DNA of 37,581 nt from Candidatus Omnitrophota bacterium (GCA_023136835.1 JAGLQN010000352.1:1-37581); one strand, 5' to 3'. Counted from the first letter of the stretch, positions 26,479 to 34,459 are shown. Notes: generated by a model not told the origin, from the sequence alone. Numbers and translations: made by a program.

Positions 26479-26784
26479 TTAAACTTCAACCAATTCCAAT
26501 GGTTTTGATATTTTAGCCTCAAGACCATCTTCAAAAATAATTCCTTCCCAAACTTGTTTAATTTTTTGAGCAAAACGTATTTTGTTCCATCGCTTTTGTG
26601 CCGATTGAATTAACTTGAACACCATCGTGAGTGTCGCGATTCGTGACCCGCAGCCCTTGGTTCTGTATGTTCTTAATCGCACCGTTGCAAAGACAGATTC
26701 AATCACGTTTGTAGTGCGGATATTTTGCCAATGCTCCGCTGGATAGTTGTAAAATTCTAATAACCGGTCTCGATGTTTCCGCAT
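26479..26784 (-). pseudogene. C-terminal fragment of an IS256/Mutator-family transposase
   Basis: The 101 residues include FYNYPAEHWQNIRTTNVIES and VFATVRLRTYRTKGCGSRIA, then TLTMVFKLIQSAQKRWNKI, the well-known end of IS256-type (Mutator) transposases. The glutamate of VIES is the last catalytic residue and is present. A full transposase has about 400 residues; here the frame is closed by TAA right before the first Met. The fragment is in antisense orientation inside the integrase-core element. The 100 bp between it and the IS200 tail (26374-26478) shows no gene I can name. Confidence 0.8.
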
Positions 26785-26804
26785 TTAATTCCTCCTTAAG
26801 GGCA

Positions 26805-27080
26805 AAAAAATCTTTATTTCGTAATTGGTCCATCCCGAAGCCCTTTTTAAGTCTCCGCGACATCTTTGCCCTACGGGCTAACCGACTCATTGACAACTAT
26901 CACTCTATCTCTTTAGGTCCATTACGTGTCAAACTCCCCAACGTTGAATCCCGTCAACCCGTCGACATTCGTATCTACATCCTTAATCTTGACTTCTATG
27001 AACTCAGGTTCTGGTATCGTGGTAAGCTTATCAAGGTCATTCGTCAAAAAATTAAGGACTTTTTACCTGTCCACTTTTAA
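26805..27080 (+). pseudogene. C-terminal part of the integrase-core transposase
   Basis: A plus-strand frame with no start codon reads LFRNWSIPKPFLSLRDIFAL, RANRLIDNYHSISLGPLRVK, VESRQPVDIRIYILNLDFYE and LRFWYRGKLIKV, and ends FLPVHF with TAA at 27078-27080. The pattern of a short IFAL...R segment, a beta-rich SH3-like domain and a terminal VHF is typical of the end of integrase-core transposases with an N-terminal helix-turn-helix. It sits between the foreign fragments and the right terminal repeat, so I take it as the other half of the 25995 gene. Confidence 0.6.
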
Positions 27081-27093
27081 AAGGTTCCTAACA

Positions 27094-27108
27094 ATCCCAA
27101 AGGCTAAT
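27094..27108. repeat. Target-site duplication, right copy
   Basis: ATCCCAAAGGCTAAT, matching 25919-25933 in 14 of 15 bases, lies immediately outside the right terminal repeat. Confidence 0.75.
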
Positions 27109-27196
27109 CCAGATCATTTAACCAAATTAGCTGATTTTCTCCTTTCTATGCCATTTGACAATTTTCTTCACCTCTTTGTGAATAACAGTAGCATTT

Positions 27197-27225
27197 TCCT
27201 TAGAATGATGTTATCATTTTATACT
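27197..27225 (+). promoter_or_regulatory. Possible promoter of citrate synthase
   Basis: TATACT (27220-27225) makes a good -10, but the sequence 17 bp upstream (TCCTTA) is a poor -35. The coding start at 27276 has AAGGA at ribosome-site distance. This region lies between the insertion sequence and the gene. Confidence 0.35.
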
Positions 27226-27275
27226 CTAAAAAGTTATATATTGCTTAATCGGAACATTTAATAAGGATTTAGTAC

Positions 27276-28772
27276 ATGACATCTCTCATTACACAAATCA
27301 GCAAACTTGCAGCTACACACAATGCTCCAGACCCTAAACTGATCCGAAAACATAACATCAAATTGGGCCTGCGTAATACGGACGGCAGTGGTGTTGTTGT
27401 AGGTTTAACATCAAAGGGCTGTGTCGTTGGCTATGAAAAAGTATTAAAATCAGCCCCCCTACTAAACAGACAAGACATTACCCTACAGATTCCCGGACTC
27501 AACCGGAAATTAGCCCCTTCAGAGGCTTGTTATTATCTTCTCAATGGTCAAACCCCTGAATCATCCAGATCACTTGAAGTCTTTCTCTCGCGCTTGGGAT
27601 ACCTTTCTGAATATGATGTTAAGCCAACTAAAGGCCGGCTTTATTATTGCGGATACGCAATCCAAGACCTTATCAACGCTTATAAAGACAGTGAGGAAGA
27701 AGGCTTCGATGAAGCAACATACCTCCTGCTTACCGGGGAATTACCTGAGGCATCACAACTTAAGAATTTCCGTAATGAGATGATTCGACGCCGAAATATC
27801 CCGATGCGCGTGACACGCTTTATCACATATGATTCGGAGAATCCGGATCAAATGAGCGCCTTGCATCGAGCTGTTGCAGCGCTGAGCCTCATGGATAAAT
27901 ATCCTAACTCGGACCAGATTCCGCATCAGATCGAACAATGCCTGAATCTTATCGCTAAGTTTCCAACCATCATTGCACATAACTACAATGCGATGATGTT
28001 CCGGAAGGGAAGAGGACACGGCCTTATTAATCCATCCACCAATATGTCCCCAATGGAGAATTTCGTCTATATGCTCAACGGTCAGAAACCGGACCGCTTC
28101 ATCGCCAAACTCCTGGATATGCTCATGATCCTCCATGCCGAGCATGGCGGCGGGAACAATTCAACATTCACCGTGCGTTCGGTCACCTCAAGCGGCGCCA
28201 ATACCTATATGGCTATTTCTTCAGGGATAGCTTCACTAAGCGGATACCTTCACGGCGGCGCTAATGAAGCCGTTCTTGATATGATGGCAAATATCCAGAA
28301 AAACGTCAAAGATTGGAATGATGATGAAGAAATTATTGTCTACTTGAAGAAGATCCTCAATGGAAAAGCACACGACGGCAAAGGAAAGATCTATGGCATC
28401 GGCCACGCCGTTTATACCCTTTCCGATCCGCGAGCGGTTATTCTTTTAGAAAAAGCAGAAGAGTTGGCTAAGATGTCCAACCGAGAAAATATCTTTTCTC
28501 TTTATCAAAACGTCGCTCGCCTAGCCTGTAAACTCATCCTCAAAGAGAAAAGCAAATCTGTCTCTCCAAATGTCGATTTCTACTCGGGATTCGTCTATCA
28601 GATGATGGGAATTCCAAAAGAACTCTTCACCCCCCTATTTGCGATGGCCCGCATTTCGGGCTGGTGCGCGCACCGCCTTGAACAGATAGCCCAAGGACGT
28701 ATTATGCGTCCGGCATATATCTCCTCGATCGAGCCGCGAAAATATGTCAGCATTACAAAAAGATGCAGATAG
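27276..28772 (+). CDS. Citrate synthase (citrate/2-methylcitrate synthase family)
   Basis: The 498-residue cytoplasmic enzyme condenses acetyl-CoA with oxaloacetate (or a related 2-oxoacid). The catalytic set is visible: LHAEHGGGNNSTF with His290, SGYLHGGANEAVL with His326, GIGHAVYTLSDPR with His377, and NVDFYSGF with the base Asp434, followed by ARISGWCAHRLEQ. The usual bacterial enzyme has about 370-430 residues. The extra length is at the N-terminus: about 85 residues (LGLRNTDGSGVVVGLTSKG onwards) before the start of the common fold around EACYYLLNG-GRLYYCGY. This matches longer citrate-synthase-like proteins of anaerobes. HGGGN in place of the usual L-x-A-DHE-x-N is notable: here it reads ILHAEHGGGNNSTF, so the AEHGG form occurs. 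The symbol gltA is plausible but not assured, because the family includes methylcitrate and Re-like relatives. Confidence 0.85.
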   Translation: MTSLITQISKLAATHNAPDPKLIRKHNIKLGLRNTDGSGVVVGLTSKGCVVGYEKVLKSAPLLNRQDITLQIPGLNRKLAPSEACYYLLNGQTPESSRSLEVFLSRLGYLSEYDVKPTKGRLYYCGYAIQDLINAYKDSEEEGFDEATYLLLTGELPEASQLKNFRNEMIRRRNIPMRVTRFITYDSENPDQMSALHRAVAALSLMDKYPNSDQIPHQIEQCLNLIAKFPTIIAHNYNAMMFRKGRGHGLINPSTNMSPMENFVYMLNGQKPDRFIAKLLDMLMILHAEHGGGNNSTFTVRSVTSSGANTYMAISSGIASLSGYLHGGANEAVLDMMANIQKNVKDWNDDEEIIVYLKKILNGKAHDGKGKIYGIGHAVYTLSDPRAVILLEKAEELAKMSNRENIFSLYQNVARLACKLILKEKSKSVSPNVDFYSGFVYQMMGIPKELFTPLFAMARISGWCAHRLEQIAQGRIMRPAYISSIEPRKYVSITKRCR

Positions 28773-28797
28773 ATATTGATGGGAATTTACTTCTATA

Positions 28798-28974
28798 TCA
28801 TTCCGGGCAAGAAAAGAAATCCAGTGAGTTATCCAAGATTTCGGGGCATTGCTTCTGTTTAACCCCTGGCTCTAACTGAGGCTTAGGAGAAAAAAACCAA
28901 GTTCCTACCGCAAGGCAGCTTCCGATGGCTACCCCTAAAACCACCGCGAAAATAATGTCACGTTTCGAATTCAT
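28798..28974 (-). CDS. Small exported protein, family member 3
   Basis: A 58-residue gene too short for most automatic calls. It reads MNSKRDIIFAVVLGVAIGSC, then LAVGTWFFSPKPQLEPGVKQ and ends KQC-PEILDNSLDFFSCPE. The N-terminal half follows the two small exported proteins at 25148-25396 and 25480-25716: MSxKR/RRK start, a Gly-rich hydrophobic segment, then (S/T)W(F/L)-x-x-P-K-P and a later QC. The Cys-rich C-terminal part is shorter and the AxA cleavage site is missing, so this member might stay membrane-anchored. It converges with citrate synthase (25 bp between stops) and starts 9 bp beyond the stop of the cyclic-nucleotide-binding protein gene on the same strand. Confidence 0.6.
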   Translation of the reverse strand: MNSKRDIIFAVVLGVAIGSCLAVGTWFFSPKPQLEPGVKQKQCPEILDNSLDFFSCPE

Positions 28975-28983
28975 GGCAACGTT

Positions 28984-29940
28984 CTATTTCCATGCCTTGG
29001 CTCTTTGAAGTCGTTTTCGGTTTTCCTCCTCGGTGATCTTTTTTGCATTCGCAATGACGGGAGCGATCTGGGCGGCGATTCCGGAAAGCAGATTGATCTG
29101 ACTGCGCGCAAGATCCATTTTCACAAATTCACTGGATATCAGAAAAAATCCTAATAATTCTTCTCTGAGGATGAACGGCTGAATAATGAAAGAGGCCCCG
29201 CAATAGTCCGGAAGAAGGTCCCGGCTAAATAAAACTGTTGCCGCGGTATCTTCGATGATCAATCTTGCCTTATTCTCCTTCAGCCACTTGATAAGACAAT
29301 CATCCTTTTTGAGGATCACATCTTTTTTATCATATCCGTTATTAGATTGCAGCTCGAACATTTCGCTGAATTCATTCCACAAAGCGATAAACCCCCTCTG
29401 TGAACACGGAATAACATCCCTGATCTTTCTTAAGACACCATTTAAAAGGCTATTGATATTCTCCTGTGAAGCAAGAAGCCTTCCCGTCTCATAAACGGTC
29501 ACAAATCCGATGTCCGTCTCCCGTAAACGTTTGGTTGTCGCCAAAAGCATGCCGCCTAAAATACTGACGGCAATTTGCGCATCTGTTTTGAGAAAATAAT
29601 AAAAATCCTTACAGCTTAATTTTAACAAGATTACGTCACCCTTCGCTTTTACCGTTGCCGACCTTTGTTTCTTGTCAAACAGGGCCATTTCCCCAAAGAA
29701 CTCCCCTTCTCCCAGCGAAGATAGTGACTGCGATAGATTAGCTTTTTTATTGACAAACTTGACGATCTCAACCTCTCCGGAGAATATAAAATAAATTTCA
29801 TCTCCGGGGTCATCTTCACTGAAAATGATCTGCCCGTCTTTAAAACACTCCTCACTTAGCACAGGAGCTAACGATTCCAGTATTTTCTCATCAATATTGC
29901 TGAAAAGTCCAATCTGTTTTACTTTCAATACATCAGACAT
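28984..29940 (-). CDS. Cyclic-nucleotide-binding and GAF domain protein
   Basis: The 318-residue cytoplasmic protein has a cNMP-binding domain (about residues 5-125) with GDEIYFIFSGEVEIVKF and GEGEFFGEMALFDKKQRSATVKA, the phosphate-binding cassette of the CRP/Fnr fold. A GAF domain occupies about 150-310 (VYETGRLLASQENINSLLN, PCSQRGFIALWN, GFFLISSEF). No DNA-binding or enzymatic output domain follows, so it is probably a sensor that works through a partner. A strong ribosome site (GGAGGGA) precedes the ATG. It is 41 bp downstream of the PilT gene on the same strand, which suggests it modulates pilus retraction or a linked process. This is inferred from neighbourhood. Confidence 0.85.
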   Translation of the reverse strand: MSDVLKVKQIGLFSNIDEKILESLAPVLSEECFKDGQIIFSEDDPGDEIYFIFSGEVEIVKFVNKKANLSQSLSSLGEGEFFGEMALFDKKQRSATVKAKGDVILLKLSCKDFYYFLKTDAQIAVSILGGMLLATTKRLRETDIGFVTVYETGRLLASQENINSLLNGVLRKIRDVIPCSQRGFIALWNEFSEMFELQSNNGYDKKDVILKKDDCLIKWLKENKARLIIEDTAATVLFSRDLLPDYCGASFIIQPFILREELLGFFLISSEFVKMDLARSQINLLSGIAAQIAPVIANAKKITEEENRKRLQRAKAWK

Positions 29941-29981
29941 ATATTCCCTCCATCAAATGAAATTTCCAAAATCTCAAATTA

Positions 29982-31031
29982 TTATAAATAGGCCTTGAGC
30001 GCGTCCGGATTGTTGGATTTAGCCTCCGCCATTTCAAAAGTGATCAACCCATCACGGCAGAGGTCGGCCAAAGCATTATCCATCGATTGCATGCCAATAC
30101 TTTTGCCGGTCTGAATAGCGCTGTAAATCTGATGCGTCTGCCCTTCCCGTATAAGATTAGCGATCGCTGAATTGACGATCATGACCTCCCGGGCAGCAAC
30201 GCGGCCCGTTCCTTCAATATTCGGAAGAAGTTCTTGACTGATAACGGCACGTAAAGCCCCGGATAGCTGCATGCGCACCTGTTGTTGCTGGAACGCCGGA
30301 AAAACATCAATAATCCTGTCTACCGTTTGTGCCGCATCCGTCGTGTGAAGTGTCGCAAAAACCAGGTGACCCGTTTCTGCCATGGTAAGAGCCATAGAGA
30401 TCGTCTCCAAATCCCGCATTTCTCCGACGAGAACAATATCAGGGTCTTGGCGCAATGCATATTTCAAGGCATTGGCAAAACTGCCACTATGATCGCCGAT
30501 CTCTCTCTGACTGACAATACAACTACGGTCCTCAAACAGGTATTCAATCGGGTCTTCCATCGTAATAATATGCGATTTTCGCTCTTTATTAATCTGATCA
30601 ATAAGACAAGCAATTAATGTGCTCTTCCCGCTGCCTGTCGGTCCCGTAACCAAAATCAATCCCTTTGGTATTTTTGTTAGATTAATGATAGATTCCTGAA
30701 TGCCAACATCTTCAACCGACGGGATCTTATCGGAGATGGCACGAAAAGCTATTGCCCATCCTTTCTTCTCTTGATAAACATTGACCCGGAAACGCGCAAC
30801 ATCCTTAACGGAAAAGCCGCAATCGATCTCATCGCCTTTTTCAAATTTCTCATTCATTGACTCCGGTATGATTTCCTTAATCGCTTTCTCAATATCATCG
30901 CAGGTTAACGCGGAAAAATCTAAGGCGACAATATCACCAGTAATGCGCGCCATCGGTTTTGTATTTGTTGCGATATGAATATCCGACGCTCCTTTTTCAA
31001 CAGCATTTGTTAATATCTCGACAATATTCAT
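29982..31031 (-). CDS. pilT: PilT-type pilus retraction ATPase
   Basis: The 349-residue protein contains Walker A GPTGSGKST (130-138), the Asp box (HIITMEDPIEYLF), the His box (GHLVFATLHTTDAAQTVDRI) and Walker B DIVLVGEMRD (198-207), with REIGDHSGSFANALKYALRQ between them. The end AIQTGKSIGMQSMDNAL is the usual PilT/PilU C-terminus. It hydrolyses ATP to retract type IV pili at the inner face of the membrane. Length and motifs fit a functional enzyme. It could be a PilU-like paralog, since no pilin or pilB gene is in the window. An AAGGAGG site lies before the ATG. Confidence 0.9.
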   Translation of the reverse strand: MNIVEILTNAVEKGASDIHIATNTKPMARITGDIVALDFSALTCDDIEKAIKEIIPESMNEKFEKGDEIDCGFSVKDVARFRVNVYQEKKGWAIAFRAISDKIPSVEDVGIQESIINLTKIPKGLILVTGPTGSGKSTLIACLIDQINKERKSHIITMEDPIEYLFEDRSCIVSQREIGDHSGSFANALKYALRQDPDIVLVGEMRDLETISMALTMAETGHLVFATLHTTDAAQTVDRIIDVFPAFQQQQVRMQLSGALRAVISQELLPNIEGTGRVAAREVMIVNSAIANLIREGQTHQIYSAIQTGKSIGMQSMDNALADLCRDGLITFEMAEAKSNNPDALKAYL

Positions 31032-31089
31032 GCGATCATTCCTCCTTTTTACTTTTACATATGAGATCTAAGGCAATCTACAAACCAAT

Positions 31090-31479
31090 CTATCCCGTCA
31101 AATACCCTGAAACGCTCAATCCTAATCCAATGATCAGAATTAAAACTAAGTGGACAACTAACAGAGATGACTTTTTCTGATAAACTTCCATAAATTTAGT
31201 TATAGTACCCGGAAAAATAAATAACCAGGCGCCTTTGATAATACCAAGCCAACCGAAAATGGTAATGATGACGGGCCAACCGGCCACCCATACATTGTGC
31301 GTCAGCACGATAAGCAAACCGATAATCAGAGCAAGCGCGCCGCCAAGATAAATTAAAGCGGAATTTTCTATAAAATCTTCCATGATCTTGACATACATCT
31401 CCCGGTTCAAGAGAATCCCTATCGCGATAATGATACAATACGGGCCGATGATCTTAGCCAGAAAAATTGAATTTTCCAT
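31090..31479 (-). CDS. Four-helix inner membrane protein of unknown function
   Basis: The 129-residue protein has four predicted membrane spans: IIGPYCIIIAIGILL, LIYLGGALALIIGLLIVL, GWPVIITIFGWLGIIKGAWLFI and LLVVHLVLILIIGLGLSVSG. Conserved-looking features are a Trp-Pro at the start of span three and a KGAWL turn. I recognise no named family. It is 58 bp downstream of the transaldolase start region boundary and precedes PilT on the same strand, with a good AGGAG before the ATG, so it is a real gene. Its role is open. Confidence 0.7.
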   Translation of the reverse strand: MENSIFLAKIIGPYCIIIAIGILLNREMYVKIMEDFIENSALIYLGGALALIIGLLIVLTHNVWVAGWPVIITIFGWLGIIKGAWLFIFPGTITKFMEVYQKKSSLLVVHLVLILIIGLGLSVSGYLTG

Positions 31480-31508
31480 ATAGATCTCCTTTTTTTAGAA
31501 AAAATCCG

Positions 31509-32645
31509 CTATTGCACAGAAGAAAGTTCTGCCGCCTTTTTCTCGATCGAAGCCGACAGTTCCGTAAATGCGTCATCAAAGGCGGCAACCCCTTTGACAA
31601 GCAGGTCGTCGCAGACAGCATGAATATCAATACCAAAGCCTTTCAGGTCCTTGACAATATCTAACGCCCCTTGCGAGTCATCAACAAACGCCTCCTGCAC
31701 CTCGCCGTGGTCAAGAAAAGCGTTGAGCGTTTTCTCAGGCAACGTATTGACTGTGGGTGACGCGATCAATTCGCTCACGTATTTGATATCACTGTAATCC
31801 GGGCTCTTGGTTCCCGTCGAGGCCCACAGGACGCGCTGGATACTCGCGTTTTTCCCTTCGAGCGCGGCAACCTCATCGCCCGAAAGCAGAGCCTTCCACT
31901 GTTTGAAAATGATCCTTGAATTAGCGATGGCCGCCTTGCCCTTCAGGGATTGCAGTTTTTCTTTTTGCCCGTCATCTGTCTCTTCAGCCAGCTTGGCATC
32001 GATGAGTTTATCAACAGCCGTGTCAACGCGACTGACAAAAACGCTAGCGACCGAACGGATGCCGCTTAAATCCAAACCATCAGCCGTTCGCCTTCGCAAT
32101 CCCCTGTAATACGCCTTGGCAACCTCTTCATACTGCCTCAGAGAGAAGATCAGCGTCGCGTTGACGTTAACGCCATTGGCGATCAATTCTTCGATAACGG
32201 GAATGCCGGCCTCCGTCGAGGGAACCTTGATCATGACATTGGGGCGGTTCACCTTTTCAAATAAGCGCAGGCCTTCGGTGATCTGCTCGTCCGCCTCATT
32301 CGCGATCTGGGGATCGATCTCGAGGCTCACGTATCCGTCGAGGCCATTGGTTTCCTCATAAACCCCTTTAAAATGGTCAGCGGCATCCTGGATATCCTTG
32401 ACGGTGAGATCATCATAGATCTCAAAGGTCGTCTTGCCGGCCGCTTTCAGTTCTTTGATCTTCTCGTCATAATCCGAGCTTGACCCGATCGCATTATTGA
32501 AGATCGTGGGGTTCGACGTCATCCCGCGCAATCCATTGCCGATCATCGACGCTAACTTGCCGGTCTCAAGCAGCGGCCGGTCGATATAATCAAGCCAAAC
32601 ACTTTGGCCGTATTGTGCTAACTCCTTCATTTTGGATTGAGCCAT
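31509..32645 (-). CDS. tal: Transaldolase (long type)
   Basis: The 378-residue protein matches the longer transaldolase subtype: SVWLDYIDRPLLETGKLASM, GLRGMTSNPTIFNNAIGSSS (the TSNPTIF block), the Schiff-base lysine in VMIKVPSTEAGIPVIEELI (Lys140), NVNATLIFSLRQYEEVAKAY, RSVASVFVSRVDTAVDKL and TGTKSPDYSD. It transfers a dihydroxyacetone unit in the non-oxidative pentose phosphate pathway. It is followed upstream on the same strand by the two transketolase genes, so the operon covers sugar-phosphate rearrangement. A good AGGAG precedes the ATG. Confidence 0.93.
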   Translation of the reverse strand: MAQSKMKELAQYGQSVWLDYIDRPLLETGKLASMIGNGLRGMTSNPTIFNNAIGSSSDYDEKIKELKAAGKTTFEIYDDLTVKDIQDAADHFKGVYEETNGLDGYVSLEIDPQIANEADEQITEGLRLFEKVNRPNVMIKVPSTEAGIPVIEELIANGVNVNATLIFSLRQYEEVAKAYYRGLRRRTADGLDLSGIRSVASVFVSRVDTAVDKLIDAKLAEETDDGQKEKLQSLKGKAAIANSRIIFKQWKALLSGDEVAALEGKNASIQRVLWASTGTKSPDYSDIKYVSELIASPTVNTLPEKTLNAFLDHGEVQEAFVDDSQGALDIVKDLKGFGIDIHAVCDDLLVKGVAAFDDAFTELSASIEKKAAELSSVQ

Positions 32646-32670
32646 CTATTTCTCCTGGAATATTCATGCT

Positions 32671-32778
32671 AATGACAAATACCAAATGTCAAATCTCAAA
32701 TAAATGACAAATTCCCAAATCTAAATAGGTTTTTCCATTTGACATTTATTTGTCATTTGCCATTTGACATTTATCATT
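32671..32778. repeat. Large imperfect inverted repeat built of AAATGTC/AAATGAC units
   Basis: Two 42-bp arms (32671-32712 and the complement of 32737-32778) match in all but about seven or eight positions around a 24-bp centre. Each arm is made of AAATGTC, AAATGAC and AAATACC-like heptamers. The right arm runs into the transketolase C-terminal gene: its stop codon at 32746-32748 and roughly its last ten residues lie inside the arm. The structure would fold into a long hairpin in either transcript and may be a mobile intergenic repeat. Confidence 0.75.
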
Positions 32779-33714
32779 TTTCCTCCTAATCACCTTCCTA
32801 ACCGCTTCGGCGATATCAACATCTTTTAAATGATAGGCCTCTAACAATTGATCCGGCTTGCCCGTCTCGCCGAACTGATCATCAATGCCGACCATGGCCA
32901 TTGGGACAAGAGAGTTCTTAACGACCACCTCGGCAACAGCGCTGCCCAGGCCCCCGATGACCTGATGTTCCTCTGCGGTCACAATCGCGCCGGTCTCTTT
33001 CGCCGACTGGATAATACATACCTCGTCGATCGGTTTGATCGTGTGCATATTCACGACTTTGACGTTGATCTTCTCTTCTTTCAAAATCTCGGCCGCCTTC
33101 AAGCCTTCTGAAACCTCGATGCCGCAGGCGATGATCGTGCAATCGCCGCCCTCGCGCATCACATTCGCCTTGCCGATCACAAACCGGTCGTCATCCCTGG
33201 TGATCACAGGGAACGCCGCGCGGCTCGTGCGCATGTACATCGGGCCTGCCTCCTCGGCAAAGGCGCGCGTGGCCTTGCGCGCTTCAAGCGCGTCGACAGG
33301 GCAAACGACTTTCAAGTTCGGCAGAATGCGCATCAAAGAAAGGTCTTCGAGGCACTGGGCTGACGCCCCGTCTTCGCCAACCGTGATCCCGGCGTGGGAG
33401 GCAATGATCTTGACATTGGCGTTGTTGTAACAAATATCGAGGCGAATCATGTCATAGGCGCGGTTGGTCATAAAGACAGCGAAGGAATTGACGAATACCG
33501 TGAATCCCTGCAGGCTCAAGCCCGCCGCCATGCCGACCATATCCTGCTCAGCGATCCCGACGGTGAAGAACCGCTCGGGATAAGCGTTTTTAAAATATTC
33601 CGCGCGCGTGGCATCTTCAAGATCAGCTGAAACCACGACAATCTTTTCGTTTGTCTTGCCGAGTTCAACAAGTTCCTTGCCGAATCCGTCGCGTGTTGGG
33701 GTCTTCTCACTCAT
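32746..33714 (-). CDS. Transketolase, C-terminal subunit
   Basis: From the ATG at 33714, with GAGGAG 8 nt upstream, the protein has 322 residues. The frame continues open upstream of it (to 33759) but without a better start. It has the pyrimidine-binding half of transketolase: TVGIAEQDMVGMAAGLSLQG with the catalytic Glu56, TNRAYDMIRLDICY, GEDGASAQCLEDLSLMRILP and the C-terminal domain MHTIKPIDEVC, VTAEEHQVIGGLGSAVAEVV. The partner half is encoded at 34460-35281. Together they transfer two-carbon units in the pentose phosphate pathway. The normal end is near AVRKVIRRK; NDKCQMANDK behind it is encoded by the inverted repeat. Confidence 0.92.
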   Translation of the reverse strand: MSEKTPTRDGFGKELVELGKTNEKIVVVSADLEDATRAEYFKNAYPERFFTVGIAEQDMVGMAAGLSLQGFTVFVNSFAVFMTNRAYDMIRLDICYNNANVKIIASHAGITVGEDGASAQCLEDLSLMRILPNLKVVCPVDALEARKATRAFAEEAGPMYMRTSRAAFPVITRDDDRFVIGKANVMREGGDCTIIACGIEVSEGLKAAEILKEEKINVKVVNMHTIKPIDEVCIIQSAKETGAIVTAEEHQVIGGLGSAVAEVVVKNSLVPMAMVGIDDQFGETGKPDQLLEAYHLKDVDIAEAVRKVIRRKNDKCQMANDK

Positions 33715-33773
33715 GAAATTGTCTCCTCTTTCTTCTTCGCCACCAAAACAACCGCGCAAAGATCTGGGATCGA

Positions 33774-34436
33774 TTAATTTAATTCTAAAAATTCACAATA
33801 TTTCTTTTTCTCTAAAACGAAGGCCGCAAACTTTGCCAAGCCGGCCTGTTCTTTTTCCGGTTGCGAACATTCGGTGCCAAAAGAATCAGCACATCCCGGC
33901 ACAGAAAATACTATTGGCAGTTGCCCGGAAAGATCACTTGAATCCCCGCCTTTCGCCTCTAAATCGCTGCGATACTGACCGATCAAGCCGGAATATTCCT
34001 TGTCGAATACATCCCTATCTTTCTTGAATTCCGGGTTATCTTCAATGCAGGTATATTTTTTCTCGAGAAGCATGAGCCATTTTTTCTGTTTGAGCAATCC
34101 GTCATGGTCCAAGTCAACAAGATACCGGAGAAATTCCACATCCGACGGGACATCAAAAAAATCGTCCCATTCGTTCTCTAAATATTTTTCCGTCCCTATA
34201 ATATATTCTACGTTCACAGAACGTATCATTTCCCTTGCTTTAAATAACCGGGCAACCGCTTCGGCGGAATTAATATCAACATTTTCGAACTTTTGGCATT
34301 GGTATTTTATGGATTCGATCATGATTTCACGGCATAGATCCAGGCTTTCCGGATTAATATCGTCCAGCTTAGATGCCTGGACATTTGGGACCACAAAAAG
34401 ATGGAAAAATATGATTGCGAATATTATTTTTTTCAT
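33774..34436 (-). CDS. Secreted protein of unknown function between the transketolase halves
   Basis: The 220-residue protein has a signal peptide (MKKIIFAIIFFHLFVVPNVQASK) and a charged alpha-helical mature part. A loop DLDHDGLLKQKKW (around residues 117-129) looks like a degenerate EF-hand. Cysteines near 133, 181, 190 and 213 could form disulfides. No family recognised. It sits 23 bp after the transketolase N-terminal gene and 59 bp before the C-terminal one, with an AGGAGATATCC site before the ATG. It has no obvious metabolic link to transketolase, so it may be a passenger. Its base composition is lower in G+C than that of the flanking genes. Confidence 0.7.
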   Translation of the reverse strand: MKKIIFAIIFFHLFVVPNVQASKLDDINPESLDLCREIMIESIKYQCQKFENVDINSAEAVARLFKAREMIRSVNVEYIIGTEKYLENEWDDFFDVPSDVEFLRYLVDLDHDGLLKQKKWLMLLEKKYTCIEDNPEFKKDRDVFDKEYSGLIGQYRSDLEAKGGDSSDLSGQLPIVFSVPGCADSFGTECSQPEKEQAGLAKFAAFVLEKKKYCEFLELN

Positions 34437-34459
34437 AACCGGATATCTCCTTTAAAAAA

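Larger units (their letters stand above)
25934..27093 (+). mobile_element. Degraded integrase-core insertion sequence, mosaic with two other IS fragments
   Basis: The element is about 1160 bp. Its 26-bp ends (25934-25959 and the complement of 27068-27093) both begin TGT and share TTAAAAGT-A/G-GACA at the same offset, with 18 of 26 positions identical. Direct repeats of 15 bp flank it. Inside, the transposase N-terminus (25995-about 26210) and C-terminus (about 26805-27080) survive on the plus strand, while the middle is occupied by an IS200/IS605-type tail and an IS256-type tail, both on the minus strand. Long target duplications are known for ISNCY/IS1202-like elements, which is my best guess for the family. 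It cannot be autonomous. Confidence 0.7.

Noticed and set aside
33035-33430. Plus-strand open frame of 131 codons antisense to the transketolase C-terminal gene
   Set aside because: It mirrors a GC-rich, clearly conserved gene on the other strand and has no family-like features of its own.
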